The position numbers were made by a program, and so were the translations under genes. From SZUA-117 sp964630795 (GTDB lineage: Bacteria > Pseudomonadota > Gammaproteobacteria > Steroidobacterales > Woeseiaceae), in contig CAZVWF010000020.1 of the NCBI GenBank assembly GCA_964630795.1, forward strand, positions 1 through 35,202: a stretch of DNA of 35,202 nucleotides, written 5' to 3'. The notes under the pieces are model-generated. The model was not told where the DNA came from. It saw only the letters and a list, made by a program, of their open reading frames with translations, and made no database searches. Shown here in pieces: positions 1 through 6,859 of this stretch. The stretch's first letter is position 1. The number at the start of each line of letters is the position of its first letter.

Positions 1-550
1 AGGCGACGATACTTTCCGAAATTGCTCTGAAAGCCGTATCGACGTCAGCCAACACGTCGTCACCAAAAAGTCGATTCAATGCCACGACATGTGAGTCGTT
101 CTCCCTGACGCGCTCAACGACCGCTGCCTTGTCGGGCAGATTCATTTCAATCGGATTGGTGAAAGGCTCACCAGCCTGCTCAATTAGGTCGCGTGCCCGC
201 CCGTCGTAAAATGCCCCGCCGGCGTACACGCCGGTCTCGTCCCGTCCGAATTTCGGGATCATGGCCGCGTAGGTGATGGACGGCGTGTTCCTGTCTCCGA
301 GTGAATGTCCGTCGTCCCCCAGCGACACGGCGCGGCCGGCCTGATTCTCGCGGGAATCCGTAAAGGCAACTGCCGGGTTGTGACAGGTGGCACAGGACTG
401 GGTGCGATTGAGCGACAGGTTGGTGTCGAAAAACAGCGCTTCGCCCAGGCGAACGAGGTCGTCATTGGCTATCGCAGATACTGACACGAGCATTGTGAGA
501 CCTGCCAGAAAGGGCAATACTCGGTGCTTTATGAAATTACGGCCACACAT
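1..550 (-). CDS. Di-haem cytochrome c peroxidase (CCP/MauG family), C-terminus cut by window edge
   Basis: The frame is open from an ATG at 548-550 to the window edge, giving 183 visible residues. The N-terminus has a basic start and a hydrophobic stretch ending near residue 28 (SVSAIA), which reads as a Sec signal peptide, so the protein is probably periplasmic. Residues 53-57 are CATCH, the first c-type haem motif, followed by HNPAVAFTD. Further on come GDRNTPSITYA, FYDGRA and NPIEM, all typical of bacterial di-haem cytochrome c peroxidases, which reduce H2O2 with electrons from cytochromes or cupredoxins. The second haem motif would lie beyond the window. It is divergent from sdaA with about 47 bp between start codons. 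No strong Shine-Dalgarno precedes the ATG, so the exact start is less certain than the family. MauG-like or other di-haem oxidase roles cannot be excluded from this fragment. Confidence 0.88.
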   Translation of the reverse strand, partial: MCGRNFIKHRVLPFLAGLTMLVSVSAIANDDLVRLGEALFFDTNLSLNRTQSCATCHNPAVAFTDSRENQAGRAVSLGDDGHSLGDRNTPSITYAAMIPKFGRDETGVYAGGAFYDGRARDLIEQAGEPFTNPIEMNLPDKAAVVERVRENDSHVVALNRLFGDDVLADVDTAFRAISESIVA

Positions 551-597
551 GGTTCGAAAGAATATCCCGGCTGGCCCGACCAAATCCAAGAATTCCT

Positions 598-1995
598 ATG
601 TCCATCAGCGTTTTTGATCTCTTTACCATTGGTATCGGGCCCTCGAGCTCGCATACGGTCGGCCCTATGCGAGCGGCAATGCTGTTCACCGAGAAACTCG
701 AGGGTGCCGGATTGCTGGGCCAGATTTCTGCGCTCGAGGTCCGCCTGTATGGCTCCCTTGGCGCTACGGGACGCGGACACGGTTCACACAAAGCCGTTTT
801 ACTCGGTCTCGAAGGTGAAACACCCGAAACAGTGGACGTCGACGCCATTCCGGACCGAATGGCCGAGATAGAGGCAACGAACATGCTGAGCCTGTTGGGC
901 AGGCAGTCAACGCCGTTCGACCCCGGCAAGGATCTCATCTTTGAGAAACGGGAATCTTTGCCGGGGCACCCCAATGGTCTGCGATTCCACGCAAACGATG
1001 GTGACGGCAACGTACTGTGTGAAGGCGTTTACTACTCCGTCGGCGGTGGCTTTGTCGTTGCCGAAAACGAAACCGACGAACCAGTCATCACAGAATCTCC
1101 CGTTGAACTGCCCCACACCTTTGAAAGTGGCGAGGAACTCCTGGAACTGTGTCGTAATCGTGGACAGTCGATCAGTGATTTAATGCTGGCCAACGAACAG
1201 GTGTGGCGAACGAAGGCGGAAGTTCGCGACGGACTGCTGGCAATCTGGGCTGCAATGCAGGCCTGTGTCGAGAAAGGTTGCCAGGGCGAAGGCCTGATGC
1301 CCGGTCTCAAGGTCAAGAGGCGAGCCGCCGACATGTACCGACAACTATCGAGCCAACCCGAGGCGGCACTCCGCGATCCATTGACGATCATGGACTGGGT
1401 CAACCTGTATGCATTGGCAGTCAACGAGGAAAACGCCGTCGGCGGCCGTGTTGTCACTGCGCCAACCAACGGTGCGGCGGGCATCATTCCGGCCGTACTT
1501 CATTACTACGTTCGCTTTTGCAATGGCGCAGGCGACGACGGCATCGTGAGGTTCCTGCTCACGGCCGGTGCAATTGGACTGCTCTTCAAGCGAAACGCAT
1601 CAATCAGTGGGGCGGAAGTGGGTTGCCAGGGCGAAGTCGGCTCGGCGTGCTCCATGGCAGCTGCGGGATTGACCGAAGCACTGGGCGGTTCGCCTGGCCA
1701 GGTCGAGAATGCAGCCGAGATAGCCATGGAACACAACCTCGGACTCACCTGTGACCCGATTGGCGGACTGGTTCAGATTCCGTGTATCGAAAGAAACGCG
1801 ATGGCATCGATCAAGGCAATCAACGCGTCCCGACTGGCGATGCGTGGTGACGGCGAGCACTTTGTCTCCCTGGACAAGGTTATTCAGACCATGCGTGAAA
1901 CCGGGCTCGATATGCAGGACAAGTACAAGGAAACGTCACGGGGCGGACTGGCAACCAACGTAATCGAGGTACCGGTCAGCTTCATCGAATGCTGA
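598..1995 (+). CDS. sdaA: L-serine dehydratase (L-serine ammonia-lyase), single-chain iron-sulfur type
   Basis: This enzyme converts L-serine to pyruvate and ammonia in the cytoplasm using a [4Fe-4S] cluster rather than PLP. The 465-residue protein opens with SVFDLFTIGIGPSSSHTVGP, the hallmark N-terminus of the beta domain; the catalytic alpha domain fills the second half. Cys343 (GCQGEVGS), Cys385 (LTCDPIGG) and Cys396 (IPCIERN) are the three expected cluster ligands. The last residue is Cys465 (SFIEC). In the Legionella enzyme the C-terminal cysteine occupies the fourth iron site as an intrinsic inhibitor displaced by serine; that role is inferred here from position. The length is normal for the family. 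The start ATG has only a weak AAGAA upstream. The gene is divergent from the peroxidase and its stop lies 7 bp from the stop of the convergent host-attachment-family gene. Confidence 0.96.
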   Translation: MSISVFDLFTIGIGPSSSHTVGPMRAAMLFTEKLEGAGLLGQISALEVRLYGSLGATGRGHGSHKAVLLGLEGETPETVDVDAIPDRMAEIEATNMLSLLGRQSTPFDPGKDLIFEKRESLPGHPNGLRFHANDGDGNVLCEGVYYSVGGGFVVAENETDEPVITESPVELPHTFESGEELLELCRNRGQSISDLMLANEQVWRTKAEVRDGLLAIWAAMQACVEKGCQGEGLMPGLKVKRRAADMYRQLSSQPEAALRDPLTIMDWVNLYALAVNEENAVGGRVVTAPTNGAAGIIPAVLHYYVRFCNGAGDDGIVRFLLTAGAIGLLFKRNASISGAEVGCQGEVGSACSMAAAGLTEALGGSPGQVENAAEIAMEHNLGLTCDPIGGLVQIPCIERNAMASIKAINASRLAMRGDGEHFVSLDKVIQTMRETGLDMQDKYKETSRGGLATNVIEVPVSFIEC

Positions 1996-2002
1996 CCACC
2001 GA

Positions 2003-2422
2003 TTATTCCGCGTCGAGCAGGTCCTGTATGAATGCGGGCTTCTGTCCGGTCAATTCCTTATCGATCTCGCGCTCCGGATCAATTCCGGCGGAGAGCAATG
2101 CAGGGCGCAACACACCAAGAAACCGCGGTGCAGCAATAACGACGAGACGATCGAAAGTGGCGTGCTGTTTCGCGCTACTGATACGCTCGGCAATCTCCTT
2201 GGCAAAAACCAGGTAAGACTGCACTTTCGTGCCGGGTTCGCCGCTTCCCATGGAATGTCTGCCCTGCCCCGTACTATCGAAGGAACGACCACTGCGATCT
2301 GACTCGAGATCGCTTCCTTTCTCCCGAGCCGTCTCGTTTTGCAGCGACAGGACTTCCTGCATCGGGCTGTATTTCTTATCACGGGCATAGATCGTCGCCC
2401 TGAATTCGTCTGCAACTACCAC
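2003..2422 (-). CDS. Host attachment protein family (AtsE-like)
   Basis: A protein of about 139 residues with a WVVVAD-type N-terminus, the block SDRSGRSFDSTGQGRHSM, FAKEIAERI, then FDRLVVIAAPRFLGVLRPAL and a final EIDKELTGQ. This order matches the family named for a plant-bacterium host attachment protein; its biochemical role is not established and it resembles a small release-factor-like domain. The residues AKSYW just before the first GTG (2420-2422) look like the usual beginning of the family, but no ATG is in frame there. The true start may therefore be a few codons upstream at a non-ATG codon, or GTG at 2422. It is convergent with sdaA (7 bp apart) with no hairpin between them, so transcripts may overlap. 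Confidence 0.8.
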   Translation of the reverse strand: MVVADEFRATIYARDKKYSPMQEVLSLQNETAREKGSDLESDRSGRSFDSTGQGRHSMGSGEPGTKVQSYLVFAKEIAERISSAKQHATFDRLVVIAAPRFLGVLRPALLSAGIDPEREIDKELTGQKPAFIQDLLDAE

Positions 2423-2509
2423 CCAGTAGGATTTAGCGCCAAATTGACGGTCCGATCTCGCTATACGAAAGCACCCATCTCGAGCAGGCTTTTACTATGA
2501 ATGCTGTAG

Positions 2510-4021
2510 GTGCAATATTCAACGCAATGGTCCACGGACCGTTGCGATGGCCGGATATTGATAGCCCTGAAGACGCTGACTATTCAATTGCACCGCTACA
2601 TTGGCATTCCGGTGAGCGGCATTGTCGTGATGTGGTTCCTCTCCGGCATCGTCATGATGTACACGCGCGGGATGCCGGCCCTCAGCGAGTCACAATCGCT
2701 GCAACTGGCCTCTACGGTCCCTGTCGCACAGATCGCGCTAACGCCCGCGGAGGTAATGCGGCGCAATGATCTCGCACTGTCGCCACAGGCTCTGACGATC
2801 AATACGCTTCAATTGCGCCCGGTTTACCGGTTCCCGGACGGAATCGTAATTTTTGCCGACGACGGCGAGTGGTTTGACGGCATCGATGAACAGACTGGGC
2901 AGGAAATCGTGGCAACGGCGTTTCAGCTTCCCACCGCGCGAGTCGTGTTCAACGAGGTGCTGTTCGAACCCGACCAGTGGACGATCACGGAACAGCGACA
3001 CTTGCCGTTGCTGAAATACACGGTGGTCGACGAGCACGATTCGGAAGTCTATGTTTCGATGTCCAGCGGTGAAATCGCGCTCGTCACCGACCGCAAATCA
3101 CGATTCCTCGCCTGGATTGGCGCGATTCCGCACTGGATCTATTTCACAGGCGTCAGAACCAACCAGCCGGCATGGTTCTGGACAATCATTATCCTCTCAG
3201 GAATAGCTTGCCTGGTGTCCGTGTTCGGTCTCGTCCTGCTTGTGACGCAATTTGAGAAGTCCTCACCCTTCAATCTCCGCAATTCCATCCGTTATCGGGG
3301 CCTGATGCGCTGGCACTACCTGACGGGTGTTTTTTTCGGCCTCCTCGCACTGACATGGTTGTTCAGCGGACTGTTGTCGATGGATCCTTTCGACTGGAAC
3401 CAGCGGCGCGGCATCGAAGTGAATGTGATGGCGCTGAATGCCGGCGCGCCACTGACCGAATCCATTGACGGACAAGTCATCGCATCGTTGTCGGCAGCGC
3501 CGACACTCAAAAAGATCGAGATACGGAACGTGCTCAGCCGCCCGGGTATCTTCGCGCATCATGCCGACACCGACGGTAATCATTCCACCACCCCGGTTAA
3601 CTTTGCTGCCGTGTCCGGTTCCCCGACAGCCAGTGATTACGTGTCCGTGCTCGAAAAAATTACCAACACCCCAGTTCTAGAGGTTGAATCGCTCAATGCC
3701 TACGATCACTACTATTACGACCGTGATCACGAGATGCCGTTGCCTGTCCTGCGCGTCGACTTCGACGACGCCGAACAATCCACTGCTTACCTGGACCCGG
3801 CGACCGGGAAGCTGGTTGGCCAGACGCACCGCCTGGCGCGCGTCGATCGATGGCTATTTAATGGCTTGCACAGCCTCGATTTCGCATTCTGGTATGACAA
3901 TCGACCGCTGTGGGACGTCGCAGTCATCGGACTGAGCCTTGGGGGCCTGGCCACCAGTGGGACAGGCCTGGTGCTGGGTGTGCGGCGCTTCAGGCGCTGG
4001 CTGGTCCGCCGGAGCGCCTGA
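2510..4021 (+). CDS. PepSY-associated transmembrane protein
   Basis: An inner-membrane protein of about 500 residues. The first membrane segment follows HRYIGIPVSGIVVMWFLSG (about 32-50), then a large periplasmic part holding PepSY-like repeats. A second segment lies near 222-246 (after PHWIYF), a third near 271-291 (MRWHYLTGVFFGLLALTW), a second periplasmic part follows, and a fourth segment sits near 467-489. This four-helix PepSY_TM layout is often linked to siderophore or metal reductases and to respiratory electron transfer, but no enzymatic motif is visible, so the role is open. The 5' end is uncertain: GTG at 2510 is the longest start, and TTG at 2558 would put the start just before LKTLTIQLHRYIG, which looks more natural. 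The arginine-rich C-terminus would be cytoplasmic. No obvious operon partner. Confidence 0.82.
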   Translation: MQYSTQWSTDRCDGRILIALKTLTIQLHRYIGIPVSGIVVMWFLSGIVMMYTRGMPALSESQSLQLASTVPVAQIALTPAEVMRRNDLALSPQALTINTLQLRPVYRFPDGIVIFADDGEWFDGIDEQTGQEIVATAFQLPTARVVFNEVLFEPDQWTITEQRHLPLLKYTVVDEHDSEVYVSMSSGEIALVTDRKSRFLAWIGAIPHWIYFTGVRTNQPAWFWTIIILSGIACLVSVFGLVLLVTQFEKSSPFNLRNSIRYRGLMRWHYLTGVFFGLLALTWLFSGLLSMDPFDWNQRRGIEVNVMALNAGAPLTESIDGQVIASLSAAPTLKKIEIRNVLSRPGIFAHHADTDGNHSTTPVNFAAVSGSPTASDYVSVLEKITNTPVLEVESLNAYDHYYYDRDHEMPLPVLRVDFDDAEQSTAYLDPATGKLVGQTHRLARVDRWLFNGLHSLDFAFWYDNRPLWDVAVIGLSLGGLATSGTGLVLGVRRFRRWLVRRSA

Positions 4022-4357
4022 TCCCTGCATGGGGTCGCCCCACCGGCAGATTCAAGTAAGATACCGGTTGCCAGTAACAATGAGAAAAGGCCCACAGGCC
4101 GGGATTTCCACGTCACCAGCGGTGGCTATGGCGATGCCGATCAAGTTCACGCGAACGCCGAAAATCAACAAGCCGCTTAATTGCAGCGGCTATCGGATTG
4201 AAGATGGAGACGGGCTCGTCAAGGCGGGACCGGAGGCAGTTAAATAAAGGAATTTTTGGCGGCCAGGGAGGTCGCATTGACAGGCGGTCAATCGGCAGGC
4301 GTAAGGCAGGGTCGGCCAAATTGATTCAATGACCAGGCAAATCTGGCTGAGATAACC
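4022..4357. other. Intergenic region with a 7-bp hairpin and a possible gene remnant
   Basis: No complete gene is convincing in these 336 bp. A hairpin with arms AGCCGCT (4171-4177) and AGCGGCT (4185-4191) and a 7-nt loop lies about 150 bp after the PepSY gene and has no T-run on the plus strand. On the minus strand a stretch of about 44 codons between stops reads like a hydrophobic protein fragment (SGLLIFGVRVNLIGIAIATA). It has no ATG, so it could be a decayed gene or chance. The promoter of the downstream peroxiredoxin should lie in the last part. Confidence 0.4.
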
Positions 4358-4927
4358 ATGAAAAATAAACTAATCGTATTGTTGACCATGGCCGCGTTTG
4401 CGCTGCCGGCCTATGCAGCGCTGGAAGCCGGCGAAACCGCGCCCTCGTTCGAAGCCAGGGCATCGCTCGCTGGCGAGGCCTTCGACTTCTCGCTGGACGA
4501 CGCGCTCGCGAAAGGTCCGGTGGTGGTCTACTTCTACCCTTCCGCTTACACGCAGGGCTGCAACATCCAGGCTCGTGAGTTTGCCGTCAACATGGAGAAG
4601 TTCACGGAAGCCGGCGCCAGCGTGATCGGCGTTTCGCTCGACAACATTGATCGACTCAATGACTTTTCTGCCGATCCGGAATACTGCGCGGACAAGCTCG
4701 CTGTCGCCTCTGACGAGAGCGGCGACATTGCGCGTGCTTACGGCCTGCAGGTTCGCGAAGGGCGAGAAGGCGCGACGGACACGCGTGGCATTGAAATCGG
4801 CCATGGCTTTGCCGAGCGCATAACCTTTATCGTGACCCCGGACAAGAAGATCGTGCAAACGATCGGCGGCGTTTCACCGATGCAGAACGTCAAGGACTCA
4901 CTGGCGGCCGTCCAGAACCTGCGCTAG
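4358..4927 (+). CDS. Exported peroxiredoxin (AhpC/TSA, Bcp/PrxQ-like)
   Basis: A thiol peroxidase of 189 residues that should reduce hydrogen peroxide or organic peroxides. Residues 1-20 (a lysine-containing start, then LIVLLTMAAFALPAYA) form a clear Sec signal peptide, so it acts in the periplasm rather than the cytoplasm where classical Bcp works. The peroxidatic motif P-x3-T-x2-C is present as PSAYTQGC with Cys68, followed by NIQAREF. A second cysteine, Cys110 (PEYC), lies 42 residues later and is a candidate resolving cysteine, as in PrxQ proteins with widely spaced cysteines. RITFIV carries the expected arginine. GAGATAACC before the ATG gives a modest ribosome-binding site. It stands alone and converges on the amine oxidase gene across a long hairpin. 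The periplasmic reductant is not encoded nearby. Confidence 0.88.
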   Translation: MKNKLIVLLTMAAFALPAYAALEAGETAPSFEARASLAGEAFDFSLDDALAKGPVVVYFYPSAYTQGCNIQAREFAVNMEKFTEAGASVIGVSLDNIDRLNDFSADPEYCADKLAVASDESGDIARAYGLQVREGREGATDTRGIEIGHGFAERITFIVTPDKKIVQTIGGVSPMQNVKDSLAAVQNLR

Positions 4928-4939
4928 TCGTTTTGCCGT

Positions 4940-4990
4940 AACTGACCCCGATGACCCTGCGGAAATTCGTCCGGCAGGGTCAGGTCAGTT
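4940..4990. terminator. Long imperfect hairpin between convergent genes (candidate bidirectional terminator)
   Basis: Outer arms AACTGACC (4940-4947) and GGTCAGTT (4983-4990) pair, as do inner arms TGACCCTGC (4952-4960) and GCAGGGTCA (4974-4982). Four bases (4948-4951) bulge on the left, and an extra GGA/TCC pairing lies near the loop. There is no T-run on either side, so this is not a textbook intrinsic terminator. The right arm contains the stop codon of the amine oxidase gene (4980-4982). Confidence 0.55.
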
Positions 4991-6608
4991 GAACGATCTG
5001 GTCTATCGCATGATAGGCCGAGAGAATCGCGCCCTCTTGCCAGCCCTGGAGTATGCTCAGGTGCTCACCGGCAAAGACGATTCGGTCGTCGGGTGTCAGC
5101 AAGGTCAGCGGGCTGGATACGCCCCATGCCCCAAGCTGGAACGGCACCTTCGGCCAGGCGACGCTGATCCCCCGACTCGCTTCCCCATTCATGCCAGGGT
5201 GTACAGCATTGCCCTGTGACAACGCCGAATTGATCCGTTGCTGTGGCGTCTGGTTGGCGAAATCCACCCCTGCCTGCCCGCCATAGATATAAGCGCCGAC
5301 GAGGATTCCGTTGTCCTGCCCGAAGCCGCTGTTCTGGTACCAGATCTGCGTGATGTCCTGGGTTGTCCAGGAAATGCCGCCGTAGATGTTGTGGTCCTGC
5401 TCCCAGAATCGGCGTGACTGGAACGCCACCTTTCCGGCCGAGCCGTAACTGAAATTGGCAATCTCGGACTGATGCGGTCCTGAAAAGTCGTTTGGAATGT
5501 TTCTCAGCACCGTCGCGGGTATCGAACAGACACAGAAGTCAGCCTCGATTTGAGTCGGCGTGCCCAGGCGATTGTAATTGATGCGAACGCCATCAGTGAT
5601 CTTGCGAATTTCGGTAACTTCCGCATCGGTAATGAGGTCACTGGCAACCTGCGCCTCGAACGCTCGCGCGATCAGGTCCATTCCACCGACGGGCTGCATC
5701 ATCGTTGCCTGTTGATTCAGGCCCTCCGGAAAGTCTTGCCGCCTCTGCCAGAAGGTCTCGCTGATCAGATCCTGTAAGGCCAGCGGGTTGACGATTTCGC
5801 CGCGTTGCCGACTGCCCGTGTTCTCCTGTCCCGGGAAACCGCCACGGCTGGTCCCGGTATAGTTGTAGTTGTCATCGAGGCTACCGAACTGCCGAAGCAT
5901 CACGAGGATATTGCTCTTGTCCTGGGCTGTCAGCTCCTGGTCCAGCGCGCCCTGATTGACTGCAGTCGCGAGCAGCCGGGCGATGTGTCCACGGCTGTCC
6001 GCCGCAACCCGCCTGGAAATGACAGGCTGCCCGCCAAACCCCGATGATGAATGCAGCAGCGCCGCACGATTCTCGTTAATGAAGGTTTCAAGCGCGACAC
6101 CGAATTCACGACAGTAGCCGAGCAGGAACTCGTGGTGGTGTGGAATGCGTGCCGGTCCCGCATTGAAGTACAACTCACTGCCGATATCGAAGTTGCAGGT
6201 CTGTGTCGAATCCGTTTCGGTAACCGTGTCGCCGGCCCGGATGGTCTTGTTGCGACCCCCTGCTATCGACGTCGCTTCAAGGATCGTGCAGTTGTAACCC
6301 AGTCGCGTCATTTCCAGCGCCGTGGTCATACCGGCGATCCCGCCGCCCAGGATGACTACCGATGTTCCCACCCCGACATTGGCCGGCCAGTCGCCGGGCC
6401 GGGGCGATGGCATGCCCCCGGGAGGTGGGGGTGGCGGTGGAGGCGGTGCCGGTGGCGATCCCGGCGTCGCTGATGACGACCCGCAACCCGCGACGGTACT
6501 GCCAATACCCATTGCTATCATCGTTCGCAGCATGGCCGAGCCACCCACTGCACGACCGACCGATGCCAGAAAATCCCGCCTGGCGATACGTGGTTTATCT
6601 GAACTCAT
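4980..6608 (-). CDS. Tat-exported, lipoprotein-like flavin amine oxidase
   Basis: The start at 6608 (MSSDKPRIARRDFLAS) places a twin-arginine motif at residues 10-11. It is followed by a hydrophobic stretch and a lipobox-like TVAGC with Cys42, then a proline run at about 53-63, suggesting a folded flavoprotein tethered to a membrane through a proline linker. VVILGGGIAGMTTALEM (84-100) is the FAD-binding Rossmann motif, and the ILEA acidic end follows. The C-terminus has VFAGEHLSILQGWQEGAILS, the classical closing motif of the monoamine/L-amino-acid oxidase family. It should oxidise an amine or amino acid to an imine with release of H2O2; the substrate cannot be told. An upstream extension of the frame (to 6845) is unlikely to be translated because it lacks family features. 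It is divergent from the M14 peptidase, so both may work on peptide-derived nutrients. Confidence 0.87.
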   Translation of the reverse strand: MSSDKPRIARRDFLASVGRAVGGSAMLRTMIAMGIGSTVAGCGSSSATPGSPPAPPPPPPPPPGGMPSPRPGDWPANVGVGTSVVILGGGIAGMTTALEMTRLGYNCTILEATSIAGGRNKTIRAGDTVTETDSTQTCNFDIGSELYFNAGPARIPHHHEFLLGYCREFGVALETFINENRAALLHSSSGFGGQPVISRRVAADSRGHIARLLATAVNQGALDQELTAQDKSNILVMLRQFGSLDDNYNYTGTSRGGFPGQENTGSRQRGEIVNPLALQDLISETFWQRRQDFPEGLNQQATMMQPVGGMDLIARAFEAQVASDLITDAEVTEIRKITDGVRINYNRLGTPTQIEADFCVCSIPATVLRNIPNDFSGPHQSEIANFSYGSAGKVAFQSRRFWEQDHNIYGGISWTTQDITQIWYQNSGFGQDNGILVGAYIYGGQAGVDFANQTPQQRINSALSQGNAVHPGMNGEASRGISVAWPKVPFQLGAWGVSSPLTLLTPDDRIVFAGEHLSILQGWQEGAILSAYHAIDQIVQLT

Positions 6609-6673
6609 CGCAGCATTATATACCGGGCCTGCGTTGCTTACGCCGCATACACATCGTGTTATATCTTTCAGGT

Positions 6674-6772
6674 ATGAAGCGCTTCCCCCGCATTGTCCCA
6701 ACCCTGTTGTTTGTATTGTACTTAGTGGGACACGCGGTGGCCGCAGATGTACTATGGAATTCGACTCTGTAG
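6674..6772 (+). CDS. Very small ORF encoding a signal-peptide-like sequence
   Basis: A 32-codon ORF in the divergent region between the amine oxidase and M14 genes. It begins MKRFPRIVPTLL and continues with a hydrophobic core (FVLYLVG) and an A-x-A cleavage pattern HAVAAD, then only eight more residues before TAG. This is the exact shape of a Sec signal peptide, so it is either the leftover N-terminus of a decayed exported protein or a secreted micropeptide. CAGG lies directly before the ATG, too close for a good ribosome-binding site. No similar protein is recognised. Coding status is uncertain. Confidence 0.35.
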   Translation: MKRFPRIVPTLLFVLYLVGHAVAADVLWNSTL

Positions 6773-6859
6773 ATCTCGGCTTAACAAAAGCTATATTTCC
6801 CCGCGTCAGGCCGATTCGGACGGACTGCTGCATCAAAAACAACAATCACTGGAGTGACC

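Noticed and set aside
3787..4116. Minus-strand frame with a signal-peptide-like start (MTWKSRPVGLFSLLLATG)
   Set aside because: After the leader it runs into the antisense of the PepSY gene's conserved C-terminus, so it is most likely chance.
6418..6450. G-rich, repeat-like tract that could suggest a tandem repeat or G-quadruplex array
   Set aside because: On the minus strand it is the proline-codon run of the amine oxidase linker, which explains it without a separate feature. A G-quadruplex in this tract is possible but not shown.
6609..6845. N-terminal extension of the amine oxidase frame to 6845
   Set aside because: The Tat motif and leader begin at 6608; the 79 residues upstream have no leader or family character and cover the promoter region of a divergent gene.
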